Positions 45,917-55,769 of a stretch of 64,000 nucleotides of DNA are shown in pieces (within the stretch, counting starts at the first letter, position 1; every line of letters begins with the position of its first letter). Position numbers and translations under genes: made by a program. The DNA lies in assembly GCA_039024895.1 (NCBI GenBank), contig JBCCPJ010000013.1:1-64000 (forward strand), written 5' to 3'. The stretch comes from JAJDOD01 sp039024895. GTDB taxonomy: Bacteria; Pseudomonadota; Alphaproteobacteria; Rhodobacterales; Rhodobacteraceae. The notes beneath the pieces are model-generated. The model did no database searches. It was not told the origin of the DNA and was given only the letters and a program-made list of their open reading frames with translations.

Positions 45917-46795
45917 ATGGTTCTGGCCCATCAGCACAGGATGGCACGATTGTTTCAAGGTCTATGGGCCATGGCGCGAGAGGTGGGCCCAACGCAGATC
46001 GGTCTTCTCTCTGCTGGTATCGCCTTTTACGCACTGCTTTCCGTCTTTCCGGCAATTGCGGCAGTGGTTGCTTTGGCGGGCCTGTTCATTCCGCCCGAGG
46101 CGGTGGCCTCTCAGTTGGAAGCTCTTTCAAATGTTGTGCCGGAGGACGCAGCGCGCATACTTATTGGCGAAGCAACCAAAGTTGCCTCTGCGGAAGCAGA
46201 TGGCCTCTCGCTCACCTTCGCACTTGGCGTCGCATTTTCCATCTACCTGTCAACGCGCGCGACAAAAGCACTTATTCATGGGCTGAACGAAGCGCGGGGT
46301 GAAAAAGAAACGCGCGGTTTCCTGGGGTATTGGGTAACGGTCGTGGGCTTGACCGTGACATTGGTGTTTGGCGTAGCGCTGATGTTTGTGCTTCTCGTGG
46401 TCACGCCCACAGTTCTGACCTTCGTTCCGGATGAGATCATTCCAGGCTCGACCGCGGATTTGGTGCGCGCTGGCCGTTGGGTGCTGGTGGCAGGGGTCGT
46501 TCTTTTGGGGTTGTCGGTCATATATCGGTTCGGGCCCGCAAAACGCCCGGTTTGGCGGTGGCTCAGCGCGGGTTCCATTCTTGCGGCGGCTTGCTGGTTG
46601 GCAGGGAGCTACGGCTTCTCGCACTATGTGAGATATTTCGCGGACTACAATGCCAGTTTTGGCTCGCTTGGCGGCGTTATCATCCTGCTCACCTGGTTAT
46701 GGCTATCGGCTTATGTCGTGCTGTTAGGCGCGCTTTTGGACCAATCTATGGCCCGAACAACGTCAACGGCACAAAGTGATGCGTCTGCGTCCTAA
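45917..46795 (+). CDS. YihY/BrkB-family membrane protein
   Basis: 292 residues with about six TMs. Family segments: SAGIAFYALLSVFPAIAAVV, LSTRATKALIHGLNEARGEK and FGSLGGVIILLTWLWLSAYV. Formerly misannotated as RNase BN; role unknown, possibly envelope transport. Start choice (ATG 45917 or 45941) is uncertain because neither has a good ribosome-binding site. Ends four bases into the convergent response regulator. Confidence 0.88.
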   Translation: MVLAHQHRMARLFQGLWAMAREVGPTQIGLLSAGIAFYALLSVFPAIAAVVALAGLFIPPEAVASQLEALSNVVPEDAARILIGEATKVASAEADGLSLTFALGVAFSIYLSTRATKALIHGLNEARGEKETRGFLGYWVTVVGLTVTLVFGVALMFVLLVVTPTVLTFVPDEIIPGSTADLVRAGRWVLVAGVVLLGLSVIYRFGPAKRPVWRWLSAGSILAAACWLAGSYGFSHYVRYFADYNASFGSLGGVIILLTWLWLSAYVVLLGALLDQSMARTTSTAQSDASAS

Positions 46796-47430
46796 AGACG
46801 CCCCGTGCCCTGTAAAACGCCATGCTCCAGCGCGTATCGCGTGAGACCGGCGGTCGAGGTGATGCCGAGTTTGCGTTTTATATTTTTGCGGTGTGTCTCC
46901 ACCGTGTGAACGGAAATCTCCAGCAACTCCGCAACGTCGCGGTTTGATTTGCCTTGCGCGAGTTCCAGCAGCACCGTTTGCTCGCGCGACGTTAAAGGTT
47001 CGCGCCCATCCGCAATCTTTGGCTTCAGCGACGCCTTGGCGCCGGTGCAAAGGTACTCCTCGCCGCGCATCACGTGATCTATCGCGTTTTTTATCTCATC
47101 GGTTGGTACATCCTTCAGGATATAACCCTTTGCGCCGTGACTTAACGCGGTCGAGATATATTCCGGACTGTCATGCATGGAGAGGATAATGATCCGCATG
47201 TCCGGCCTGCGTTCAAGAATGATCTCCGTGGCGGAAAGACCGGTGACACCCGGCATGTTTAAATCCAGCAAAACAATGTCAGGAGCCATGATCTCCGCTT
47301 GTTCGATGGCGTCTTTTCCGTTTGAAATCGTCGCGATCACGTCGATATCGTCATAGGTCTCGAGGATGGCTTCGATGCCTTCCGCGACCATCGCGTGATC
47401 GTCGACAATCATTACTTTGGTAGGGGTCAT
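46792..47430 (-). CDS. NarL/LuxR-type response regulator
   Basis: 212 residues. Receiver with Asp56 in DIVLLDLNMPG and Lys in KGYILKDVP; C-terminal LuxR HTH (LTSREQTVLLELAQGKSN, then VHTVETHRKNIKRKLG). Overlaps the upstream kinase gene by four bases. Likely activates the divergent TRAP operon. Confidence 0.94.
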   Translation of the reverse strand: MTPTKVMIVDDHAMVAEGIEAILETYDDIDVIATISNGKDAIEQAEIMAPDIVLLDLNMPGVTGLSATEIILERRPDMRIIILSMHDSPEYISTALSHGAKGYILKDVPTDEIKNAIDHVMRGEEYLCTGAKASLKPKIADGREPLTSREQTVLLELAQGKSNRDVAELLEISVHTVETHRKNIKRKLGITSTAGLTRYALEHGVLQGTGRL

Positions 47431-48842
47431 GCGCTTTCCTTGACGGTGCTATCAGGCGACAGGAGATGGGTAAGGGGTACATCCGCCTCGATGGTGGTTC
47501 CGCTCTCGGAGCTAAAGATACGAAGCCTTCCTCCAAGCTGTTCCATGCGCTCCTGCATGTTGCGAAGGCCTAGACCGCCTTCGGTTGAGTCAGGCGGTAA
47601 CCCGGAACCGTCATCGGTGATGCGCAGCGTTGCTCCCCGACGGTGCCCGCTGAGGCGAATATGTACCTCATTGGCTTCGGCGTGTCGTTCAATGTTCGTA
47701 AGCGCTTCCTGCGCAATCCGGAACAGCGCGATCTTTGAGTCTTCATCTAAGCGGTTTCGAAAAACCACGGTTTCTAGCTCGGCGGTGATGCCGGTGCGCT
47801 CGCCAAACTCGTCGGTCAATGTCTTGAGCGCGGGACCAAGACCCAGGTCATCCAGGGCTCCAGGCCGCAAATCACGACTGATACGGCGTACTTCTTGAAT
47901 GGCCGAGGTGAGCCGGGCGATCCCTTTCCTGAGACTGTCGCCCGCACGCGCATCTCCGCGGCTCAAATGCCGGTCTGCCAGGTCCAGCGCATAGCGTACG
48001 CTTACGAGGTTCTGGCTGATCCCGTCGTGCAATTCACGCGCGACACGACCGCGTTCTTCCTCCTGCGTATCGACAATTCGCTGGGTCAGACGCTTCAGCG
48101 CGGCATCGGCCAGCGATCGTTCACGAATGTTGATCCAGAGACCCGATACAAACACAAGAAGTAGGGCGGCGAGCGCGATCAGACCAATATAGAGAAAGGT
48201 ACGCTGTACTCGCGCTTCAACTTCTGCCCGTGCTGCGGCAACGCTGTCTCGGATATCATCAATGAAAATCCCGGTGCCGAGTACCCACTTCCAATCTTGT
48301 AGACCCACCACATAGGTGACCATTTCTGCTTGCTCACCAGTTGTTGGCTTCCGCCAGAGGTGGGTGTGGTACCCGCCGCCAGACCGCGCGAGATCAATGA
48401 ATGTGCGGGTGATGGGGATGCCGTTTTCGTCTTCGAGCCCAAGCCAATTCTTGTCGATCAGATGCGTCTGGCGCGGTGCTACAAGGTTCATGCCCTCATA
48501 GTCGAAGACAAAGAAATAGCCGTCCTGACCGTAGATCATGGCGGCGAGGTTTTGCATGACAGCCTGTTTTGCCACTTCATCGTCGGGAAGCGCATTGCCG
48601 TAGATCGGCCCAATGGCGGTGCGTGCGATGGAGATGTAGTTCTTCAGCTCCTCTTTCTTCGCAGCGAGAAGCTTATCTTCTAGCGATACGATCTCGCGCT
48701 CTGTGAGAATGTTTGACTGATACGCGACTAGGCCCGCGATCGCAGACATCGCAAGAACCAATGGCAAGGCGGCGGCAAGGATGAATTTGCGCCGATACGA
48801 ATTTGGTTCAGTACGGTTTGGTTTTTCGCTGAGTTGCGCCAT
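47427..48842 (-). CDS. Cache-domain histidine kinase (HisKA_3/NarX-like)
   Basis: 471 residues: TM at about 22-42, periplasmic single Cache domain (ISIARTAIGPIYGNALPDDE; YFFVFDYEGMNLV; WKWVLGTGIFIDDI), second TM about 200-220, HisKA_3 with His272 in VARELHDGISQNL and HATPase ITDDGSGLPP ... GGLGLRNMQER. Cache domains bind carboxylates or amines. ATG 48842 follows CGGGAG; a longer frame from 48917 lacks any. Paired with the response regulator and divergent from dctPQM, so it probably senses the transported compound. Confidence 0.93.
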   Translation of the reverse strand: MAQLSEKPNRTEPNSYRRKFILAAALPLVLAMSAIAGLVAYQSNILTEREIVSLEDKLLAAKKEELKNYISIARTAIGPIYGNALPDDEVAKQAVMQNLAAMIYGQDGYFFVFDYEGMNLVAPRQTHLIDKNWLGLEDENGIPITRTFIDLARSGGGYHTHLWRKPTTGEQAEMVTYVVGLQDWKWVLGTGIFIDDIRDSVAAARAEVEARVQRTFLYIGLIALAALLLVFVSGLWINIRERSLADAALKRLTQRIVDTQEEERGRVARELHDGISQNLVSVRYALDLADRHLSRGDARAGDSLRKGIARLTSAIQEVRRISRDLRPGALDDLGLGPALKTLTDEFGERTGITAELETVVFRNRLDEDSKIALFRIAQEALTNIERHAEANEVHIRLSGHRRGATLRITDDGSGLPPDSTEGGLGLRNMQERMEQLGGRLRIFSSESGTTIEADVPLTHLLSPDSTVKESA

Positions 48843-49053
48843 GACGTCTCCCGAAGCCTGCATAGCGCGCTTTTTGAGCGGGTGACTAGAAATCTCAGAC
48901 ACAGTTTGCGCTAACATAAGTCATTTCATGCAAATTTTGCCTATCAGCTACTCAAAACCGGGTATTGCACTTGTAGGTGAGCTGCCTATTGTCCGGCGCA
49001 CTTGCAACGATCCGCCCGTCAATGGCGGGCACGACTGACATGGGAGGTTCTTA

Positions 49054-50136
49054 ATGGATCGTCGTTCTTTTCTGAAAAATACGGCTCTTGGCGGTTCCGC
49101 CGCGGCTGCGACTACACTTGCTGCGCCGGCATATGCCCAGGGCAAGCGGACGCTGACAATGGTGACTTCGTGGGGCCGCGGCCTTGCTGGTGTGTTTGAC
49201 GCAGCCCAAAAATCTGCGGACAACATCACCGCGATCACTGACGGCTCGCTGACGATTGAAGTGAAAGCTGCCGGTGAACTCGTTGGCGCCTTCGAGGTGT
49301 TTGACGCTGTGACATCCGGCCAAGCCGATATGTACCACGCGGCTGACTACTACTTCATCAACCAGCACCCTGGATTTGCGTTCTTTACAGGCGTGCCGTT
49401 CGGCATGACTGCGACCGAGTTGAACAACTGGTACTACCACGGCAATGGCATGGCGATGCATGACGAGATCGGTGAGATCTTCGGCCTGAAATCGTTCCTT
49501 GCTGGCAACACCGGCACGCAAGCAGGTGGCTGGTTCCGTAAGGAAATCGCCGGACCGGAAGACTTTAATGGCCTCAAGTTCCGGATGCCTGGCCTCGGCG
49601 GGCGTGTGCTCGGTGAAATGGGCGCATCGGTTCAGAACTTGCCCGGTGCAGAAGTGTACCAGGCGCTGGCTTCTGGTGCGATTGACGGCACCGAGTGGAT
49701 TGGTCCCTGGGCGGACGAAAAAGCCGGTTTCCAGGAAATCACTAAGTTCTACTACACCGCAGGCATGCATGAACCGGCCGCTGGTCTGTCGCTTGCAACC
49801 AACCGTGAAGTCTTTGACAGCCTCACGCCGGCCCAGCAGGCCGCGATCGAGGTTGGTGCCGGACACGCCAACGTTTGGAACCTGTCTCAGTACCTCAACA
49901 ACAACGGTGCGGCGCTTGAGCGTCTCAAAGCCGGTGGCGTGCAGGTTCTGGAATTCCCAGACAGCGTTTGGGACGCAATGTTCGAAGCTTCGAAAGCCGT
50001 CTATGCCGAGTTCTTGGGCGACGAGCTCTTCAAGAAGATCAACGACGACTACTTTACGTCGATGGCGAATTCCACAGGCTGGCTCACCCAGTCGGTTGGC
50101 GCCTATCGCTCACAGCGCGACCGCGTCCGCGCCTAA
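49054..50136 (+). CDS. dctP: TRAP transporter solute-binding protein (DctP/TakP-like)
   Basis: 360 residues. Tat signal (DRRSFLKNTALGGSAAAATT ... PAYA). Mature domain shows the TakP-type landmarks NTGTQAGGWFRKEI and GAIDGTEWIGPWADEKAGF. Binds a carboxylate (2-oxo acids in TakP) and delivers it to DctQM. First gene of the TRAP operon. TGGGAGG precedes the ATG. Confidence 0.94.
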   Translation: MDRRSFLKNTALGGSAAAATTLAAPAYAQGKRTLTMVTSWGRGLAGVFDAAQKSADNITAITDGSLTIEVKAAGELVGAFEVFDAVTSGQADMYHAADYYFINQHPGFAFFTGVPFGMTATELNNWYYHGNGMAMHDEIGEIFGLKSFLAGNTGTQAGGWFRKEIAGPEDFNGLKFRMPGLGGRVLGEMGASVQNLPGAEVYQALASGAIDGTEWIGPWADEKAGFQEITKFYYTAGMHEPAAGLSLATNREVFDSLTPAQQAAIEVGAGHANVWNLSQYLNNNGAALERLKAGGVQVLEFPDSVWDAMFEASKAVYAEFLGDELFKKINDDYFTSMANSTGWLTQSVGAYRSQRDRVRA

Positions 50137-50160
50137 TCTAGACTTTGAAAACGCTCAGGT

Positions 50161-50178
50161 CCCCCGTACAGTCGGGGG
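50161..50178 (+). terminator. Hairpin between dctP and dctQ, partial terminator/attenuator
   Basis: CCCCCG-TACAGT-CGGGGG directly after dctP, followed by only CCTGTTT. Such hairpins let the binding protein be made in excess over the permease by stabilising or ending part of the transcript. Confidence 0.6.
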
Positions 50179-50222
50179 GCCTGTTTGCCGTTCGCGGTGG
50201 GACTTACTAAGGGGAGGTGCGC

Positions 50223-51152
50223 GTGGTCGATGGAATTCTCTGGTTTTTCCAGAACTTAGCGCTCGCATTTGTCAACTTTTTCACAGCCCTAACAAATCCG
50301 AGCAGTTGGCTCGGCTGGCTCGGTGGGTTGGAAACTGAGGAAGCCAAACAATCCCTGATGCGATTCATCTATTACGGTGGATCGGTTGAATTCTTCTTCG
50401 TTATCTTTTTGATTTTGGTCATTTTCACCGTCATCGGTTTCTTGAACAACGGTTTCATGTGGCGCTCCGTCGTCGTGTTAGAGACCATCGGGAACACCGT
50501 TGGGCGCGTAGCGGCTTGGGCCGGGCTCTTGATGGTCCTTCAGCAAATCATGATTGTTTTCGTCCAGCGGGTTTTTGCGAGTGCGCAAATCTCCCTCGGC
50601 TTCGGACTTCCCTTTGCCAAGGACATTTCCTGGTGGGCAGAAGAATTGAAGCTCTACAACGCCATCGTCGTATGCATGTGCGTATCCTACACCTTTATCC
50701 AAGGTGGGCATGTGCGCGTCGATCTTGTTTACTCCGCGGTGTCCTATCGCACCAAGAAGGTCATCGATATGTGCGGGGCGCTCTTGTTTATGTTGCCGGG
50801 TGCGATACTGACCTGGCTTTTCGGATGGTACTTCCTTTGGCGCCACCTCGTGACGCCGAAATTCGGCGCGGGCAACGTGGACCTTGATCGCATGGTCAAC
50901 ACCCAATGGCGCGCGCTGCGTTGGAATGTGGAGACAATTGGGTTCTCGCCCAACGGCTTCAACGCCTATTTCCTGTTCAAGATCCTCTTGGTGATCTTTA
51001 CTGTATTGGTCTTTATCCACGCCATCGCGCTGTTCTACCGCTCCTATCTCGAATGTAAAGAGGGGCCGGAGAGCGAGGGTAAATTCCTCGACCGCGACGT
51101 GCTTGGCGACGAAGAAGCCGAGTTGGTCCATTCTATCGAAGAACAGCACTAA
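50223..51152 (+). CDS. dctQ: TRAP transporter small permease subunit (DctQ)
   Basis: 309 residues, longer than the usual ~170-230, with extra N-terminal membrane segments (FFFVIFLILVIFTVIGFL). DctQ core: VCMCVSYTFIQGGHVRVDLV and LFMLPGAILTWLFGWYF. GTG 50223 lies 5 bases after AAGGGGAGG; GTG 50217 would sit inside that site. Forms a membrane complex with DctM. Confidence 0.92.
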   Translation: MVDGILWFFQNLALAFVNFFTALTNPSSWLGWLGGLETEEAKQSLMRFIYYGGSVEFFFVIFLILVIFTVIGFLNNGFMWRSVVVLETIGNTVGRVAAWAGLLMVLQQIMIVFVQRVFASAQISLGFGLPFAKDISWWAEELKLYNAIVVCMCVSYTFIQGGHVRVDLVYSAVSYRTKKVIDMCGALLFMLPGAILTWLFGWYFLWRHLVTPKFGAGNVDLDRMVNTQWRALRWNVETIGFSPNGFNAYFLFKILLVIFTVLVFIHAIALFYRSYLECKEGPESEGKFLDRDVLGDEEAELVHSIEEQH

Positions 51153-51164
51153 GGGGCCGGGGTT

Positions 51165-53522
51165 ATGTGGTTTGGACTAGACGGCGTTGAAATCGGCCTG
51201 CTGATTACTTTCCTGTTTTTGTTTGGCGGCATCCTGTCGGGTTTCCCGGTGGCCTTTGCCATCGGCGGTTCGGCGGTCATTTCTTTTGGGGTCATTGCCG
51301 GGCTCGACAGTGCGGGGCTATTGATCCACCAAGCGCTGGACACCAGTTCGGCCGAGTTCGCGGCGGTTGTCGCGGAAGGTGTCCGAGCAGATGCCATATC
51401 GCTGTTCACGCACCCGGATTTGCCTCGGATTGAAGAACCCGTCTTCCCCAATGGCTGGGAGCAGGCGCTGGACCGCAACGTTTCCTTCATTGTGAACCGC
51501 ATGAACGAACGTGTGCTGGCAGGCCAGTCCATCGAGACGTTGTTGGCTGTTCTTATGTTTGTGCTCATGGGCATTACGCTGGAACGCTCCAAAATCGCGA
51601 ACGACCTCCTGCTCACCATGGCGCGGGTTTTTGGCCCGTTGCCGGGCGGTCTTGCCGTTTCCATCGTTGTCGTTGGCGCGTTCCTCGCAGCTTCTACCGG
51701 CATTGTGGGTGCGACCGTGGTGACGATGGGTCTGCTCGCTCTGCCAACCATGCTCCGAAACAACTACTCACCCGAGCTTGCCACCGGCGTTATCGCCGCG
51801 TCGGGGACGCTTGGGCAGATCATCCCGCCGTCGATTGTCATCGTGTTGTTGGGCACTTTGGCGGGCGATCTGTATTCCGCAGCGCAGGAAGAGCGCGCCC
51901 AGCTTGTGGGCTGTTCTGACGCGCTGACGTATCTGGGCGAACCTGCGGTGGTCTCGGTCGGCACGTTGTTCCAGGCGGCTTTGATCCCGGGCATTATGCT
52001 CGCCGCGCTCTATGCGGCCTATGCTTTTGGCTACGCTTTGTTCAACCCGTCGAAAGCGCCTGCGGTCGAGTTGGGAGCAACAAACTCAGAGACCATCACG
52101 AAGAACGAAGCGCTTACCTGGTTCTTGTTTGTGCCTGTGGGCATGATCTTTGCCGTGATCTTCCTGTCAGGCGCCAATGTTATTGGGAACCAGACGGTCA
52201 CCGTTGGCAGCTTCTCCGAGGCGGGCCAAACCGCGTCACTTCGTACGAATGTGGGCGAAGACTGCGCGACCGCCATGATTGAATTGCACGGTCAGGAGGC
52301 ATGGGAAGCGGCGCTCGCCGAACAATCGGACATTGATGCCGCAGGTGGCGTGCAACAGGCTGAGGAACTGAGCGAGGAAGCGCGTGCAGCCCTTCTTGAA
52401 GAAAAGATTGCCGATGCGGCCCCCATTGGGACCGGCGTTGCTGTCGGCTTCCTTGTCCTCGCCCTGGTGTTGACCACGGCCATTGGGATTTCGCCGTCAT
52501 CCGATCCGCGTCCGCTCTGGATAGGCCTAGGTGCGGCGGCCTTTGCCCTCTTTGTCGATGCTGCGTTTATCTCGCCGCTCACATCGCCTGGCGTCACGTT
52601 CGTTCGGCTCCTGATCCCTCTTGCGGTGGTCCTTTGGGCCTGCAGTCATGCGGTGGAACGCCTTGGACGCAACGAATTGCTGCGCGTTGTGTTCCCGCCG
52701 CTGGTGCTGATTATCGCGGTGCTTGGCTCAATCCTAGGTGGCATCACAAACCCGACACCTGCTGCGGCCCTCGGTGCCGGTGGCGCGATCATGCTCGCCG
52801 CTTACCGCCGACTGAAGGACGACCAAAAGAGCGGCAAGATCATCATCATGACGAGCTTCTCGCTGGTGATTATGCTACTGGTCGGCGTCAATTTTGACCT
52901 GCGCGTGAACCAGCCGGGCGGCGTGGGTTTCGAGACCTGGCTCGCGTTCATTATCGCGCAGGCAACCTACCTCTTCACGATGTTCGGCCTGCTCTACGGT
53001 TGCTACGTTCTCTGGGCCGGTGGTGTCCTAAAACCCGTGGTGCGGGAGACGGCCAAGGTCACGAGCATGGTCTTTACCATTCTCATCGGCTCGCAGCTTT
53101 TGAACCTCGTCGTGATCTCCTTCGGGGGCGAACACTACATCCAACAGTTCCTGCGCAGCTTTGAGAATGAGTGGACCGTTTTCCTTGTGGTGATGCTGGT
53201 TCTGTTCCTGCTCGGCTTTGTTCTCGATTTCCTCGAGATCATCTACATCGTGATCCCCATCGTCGGACCGGTTATTTATGGCGGTTCGTTTGATCCAAAA
53301 TGGGTGACAATCATGATTGCGGTCAACTTGCAGACTTCGTTCCTGACACCGCCGTTCGGCTTCGCGCTCTTCTATCTCAGGGGGGTTGCGCCGCCCGAAG
53401 TCACGACGCAGCACATCTATCGCGGCATTATACCGTTTGTGCTGATCCAGGTGGTCGGGCTCGCAATCCTCTGGTTCTTCCCGGATATCGTCACGATCCT
53501 ACCGGACTTGATCCCGAATTGA
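51165..53522 (+). CDS. dctM: TRAP transporter large permease subunit (DctM), extended
   Basis: 785 residues against about 430 for typical DctM. N-terminal GGILSGFPVAFAIGGSAVIS, ASTGIVGATVVTMGLLALPT and IAASGTLGQIIPPSIVIVLL; C-terminal QTSFLTPPFGFALFYLRGVA. Between them, about residues 300-430, an acidic soluble insert (RTNVGEDCATAMIELHGQEA; ALLEEKIADAAPIGT) plus additional TMs. This long form fits the TakM/mannitol-chloroaromatic type. Sodium-driven uptake with DctPQ. Confidence 0.93.
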   Translation: MWFGLDGVEIGLLITFLFLFGGILSGFPVAFAIGGSAVISFGVIAGLDSAGLLIHQALDTSSAEFAAVVAEGVRADAISLFTHPDLPRIEEPVFPNGWEQALDRNVSFIVNRMNERVLAGQSIETLLAVLMFVLMGITLERSKIANDLLLTMARVFGPLPGGLAVSIVVVGAFLAASTGIVGATVVTMGLLALPTMLRNNYSPELATGVIAASGTLGQIIPPSIVIVLLGTLAGDLYSAAQEERAQLVGCSDALTYLGEPAVVSVGTLFQAALIPGIMLAALYAAYAFGYALFNPSKAPAVELGATNSETITKNEALTWFLFVPVGMIFAVIFLSGANVIGNQTVTVGSFSEAGQTASLRTNVGEDCATAMIELHGQEAWEAALAEQSDIDAAGGVQQAEELSEEARAALLEEKIADAAPIGTGVAVGFLVLALVLTTAIGISPSSDPRPLWIGLGAAAFALFVDAAFISPLTSPGVTFVRLLIPLAVVLWACSHAVERLGRNELLRVVFPPLVLIIAVLGSILGGITNPTPAAALGAGGAIMLAAYRRLKDDQKSGKIIIMTSFSLVIMLLVGVNFDLRVNQPGGVGFETWLAFIIAQATYLFTMFGLLYGCYVLWAGGVLKPVVRETAKVTSMVFTILIGSQLLNLVVISFGGEHYIQQFLRSFENEWTVFLVVMLVLFLLGFVLDFLEIIYIVIPIVGPVIYGGSFDPKWVTIMIAVNLQTSFLTPPFGFALFYLRGVAPPEVTTQHIYRGIIPFVLIQVVGLAILWFFPDIVTILPDLIPN

Positions 53523-53528
53523 TTTGGT

Positions 53529-53547
53529 GCGGGGCGGACAGCCCCGC
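53529..53547 (+). terminator. Hairpin downstream of dctM
   Basis: GCGGGGC-GGACA-GCCCCGC, a perfect 7-bp stem 7 bases after the dctM stop. No T tract follows, so it may protect the mRNA end rather than terminate. Confidence 0.5.
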
Positions 53548-53667
53548 TGCCACCAGACTTGATTTCAGCTCCCGTCCGCCTCAGCCTCTCCGTCATTGGT
53601 GGAGCACTTTAAGTTTCGGCGGATCATTGCAGTACACTCGTTTCAGAATGACAGTGCGGAGGCCCGC

Positions 53668-54060
53668 ATGAAAGCGGCCGCTCTTTCGCCGGTGTTTGAC
53701 GACGCCGATCTGCAGCATCTGTGTATGATGGACCGGACGCGTGCCCCGCGCCTCATGGCCCAGGTTGACCGTATATTTGAAGAAACAACCCACGCAGGAT
53801 TTAGCGTTGCGGAGAAAGACACTCTGAGGACCAAGGCTGCTGTACGTGTGGTCGAAGAGGATTTCCTGCCCGCCTTGGAGGACGCGATCTCTGGGCACCG
53901 CCCCGAGCTTTGCGTATTCCATGCGGGCAAGGTGTTCACCATGTGCGCCGGGATGCAGCTGAAGGGCGTGATTGAGATCAGCGGAACCTACCCCGAGCTG
54001 AAATTGGGACTGGAAGACCATTTGGCTTGGGTCTCCGATGACAGCCAAAGGGCACGGTAA
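53668..54060 (+). CDS. Hypothetical protein, 130 residues
   Basis: Soluble, mixed helical protein (RLMAQVDRIFEETTHAGFSV; VRVVEEDFLPALEDAISG; VFHAGKVFTMCAGMQLKG). ATG follows CGGAGG by 5 bases. Family not recognised. Unlinked to the TRAP operon apart from strand. Confidence 0.65.
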   Translation: MKAAALSPVFDDADLQHLCMMDRTRAPRLMAQVDRIFEETTHAGFSVAEKDTLRTKAAVRVVEEDFLPALEDAISGHRPELCVFHAGKVFTMCAGMQLKGVIEISGTYPELKLGLEDHLAWVSDDSQRAR

Positions 54061-54179
54061 GCCTGGGGTTTTGAGCAGAAGGCGATCGTAGCGCAGTAGA
54101 AATACGTGCGGCGTCATTTCTCACGGCGAACGAAGAGGTGAACAGGGTGCTAATGGCGATTTATGGGTGATGGTATTGC

Positions 54180-54788
54180 ATGATTAATTGGACGGATGTG
54201 ACAACGACGTTGCTGTCGACGGGTCTGATCGTGGCAGGCGCGTTGTTCATCGGGCGTGAAGTGTTCAAATCAATGCTCTCCCATGTTTTGTACCGACGCC
54301 TCGAAGACGAGAAACATCAGCGCCAGCGCGCGTTGGAAGAACTCAAGTCGTCGCTGGAGGCAAAACAAGTTTTGAGCGATAAGCGCCGCAGCGGGGTCAT
54401 AGACCTTTTGGCCCATCTATCGGCGGCGGGCTGGCGCGCCCGCGACATTTGGGAGGCGCCGAACATCGCGGAGGGAATGCCCCCTAAAGAAGCGGCAATC
54501 GCCGCCTTAGGTACGGCGACCAAGGCCCTCGAAGACGGTCTCTACGAAAACCGCGTGGCACTAAGTGCAGGAGAAAAGGACCTTTACGTTGATGTCCATG
54601 CTTTGAAAAACCGTCTGATTGCGTTGAAGATGTTGGCTACGAGCATGCGCAGCCGTGTTGATACGGGTAACATGGAAAAGGCCCGTGTCATCGGCGACAC
54701 GCTAAGCGAAGACGGCGGTAGTTTGCAGACAGATATCGTGGCACTTGTAGAGCGGTTGACCGCATTTGCCATTCCCGATGAAGGGTAA
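54180..54788 (+). CDS. Membrane-anchored coiled-coil hypothetical protein
   Basis: 202 residues. N-terminal TM (TTLLSTGLIVAGALFIGREV), then a charged coiled coil (about 38-75, RRLEDEKHQRQRALEELKSS) and a helical C-terminal domain. Cytoplasmic domain after an N-terminal anchor. Family not recognised. Confidence 0.65.
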   Translation: MINWTDVTTTLLSTGLIVAGALFIGREVFKSMLSHVLYRRLEDEKHQRQRALEELKSSLEAKQVLSDKRRSGVIDLLAHLSAAGWRARDIWEAPNIAEGMPPKEAAIAALGTATKALEDGLYENRVALSAGEKDLYVDVHALKNRLIALKMLATSMRSRVDTGNMEKARVIGDTLSEDGGSLQTDIVALVERLTAFAIPDEG

Positions 54789-54875
54789 GCCACGCCTTGC
54801 TTGACAGTTTCGGGTGCGCAGCACAGACCGGCTTTGACGCGGAAAAAAGGGGCTGTCGCTTGGCAGCTTGAACGG

Positions 54876-55604
54876 ATGCAGAAACTCTCCCTTATCGGGA
54901 TTGGTACCGGCGATCCGGGCCATGTGACCCGGGCCGGCGTAACGGCGATGCGATCTGTCGAGTGTCTCCTCATCCCGGAAAAAGGCGAGGGCAAAGACGA
55001 CCTCGCGCAGCTCCGTCGTTCTTTGATGGCGGAGCTCGCGCCAGACGTGCCGGTCGTCCCGTTTTCGATGCCTGTGCGCGACACCGAACTGCCTTATCAC
55101 GACGGTGTTGAAGTTTGGCATGACGCAATTGCAGAAGCTTGGGTCGCGGCACTTCCCAGGCCTGTGTCCCATGTCGGATTGCTGGTCTGGGGTGATCCGT
55201 CGCTCTACGATTCTACCCTTCGGATAGCAGCGCGCTTGTCGCCGATGCCCGCCATTGAAGTGGTCCCCGGTATTACGGCGCTGCAAGCGCTGACGGCGGC
55301 ATTCACGGTGACGCTGAACGACGTGAACGCGCCGGTTCTCATCACCACTGGACGGCAGTTACGTGACCATGGCTGGCCCGCTGACGCGGCGCGTGTGGCG
55401 GTGATGCTCGATGGCGAATGCAGCTTTCAAAAGCTTGATCCGGCTGGTGTAACGATTTGGTGGGGGGCGTATCTTGGGCTGCCAAACCAACTGCTGCGGC
55501 AGGGGCCGCTGGCTGACGTGGCCGCCGATATCATCGCACTCCGGGCAGAGGCGCGCGCCTCGCACGGTTGGATTATGGACACCTACCTTTTGGAACGCGC
55601 ATAG
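54876..55604 (+). CDS. cobF: Precorrin-6A synthase (deacetylating)
   Basis: 242 residues of the tetrapyrrole methylase superfamily: SAM-region LIGIGTGDPGHVT, EKGEGKDDLAQLRRSL (CobF-specific), LLVWGDPSLYDSTLRI and VVPGITALQAL. Methylates C1 of precorrin-5 with loss of acetate in aerobic cobalamin synthesis. It stands apart from any other cob gene here. ATG 54876 gives the family start. Confidence 0.93.
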   Translation: MQKLSLIGIGTGDPGHVTRAGVTAMRSVECLLIPEKGEGKDDLAQLRRSLMAELAPDVPVVPFSMPVRDTELPYHDGVEVWHDAIAEAWVAALPRPVSHVGLLVWGDPSLYDSTLRIAARLSPMPAIEVVPGITALQALTAAFTVTLNDVNAPVLITTGRQLRDHGWPADAARVAVMLDGECSFQKLDPAGVTIWWGAYLGLPNQLLRQGPLADVAADIIALRAEARASHGWIMDTYLLERA

Positions 55605-55769
55605 CGCTCTTTTCGTGCCCGACAGGCCACCCTTGGTCTTTGGAATCTATAAAGGCAATCCGCCCAGCACTTAGGCCCCGCTCGTTCTTAAAGGTCAAAA
55701 TTTACATTGTTTCCGACCTATGAGCGTCGGCGACTTGCGCCTCAGACGCTTCGCGCGTCTTATACCTGT

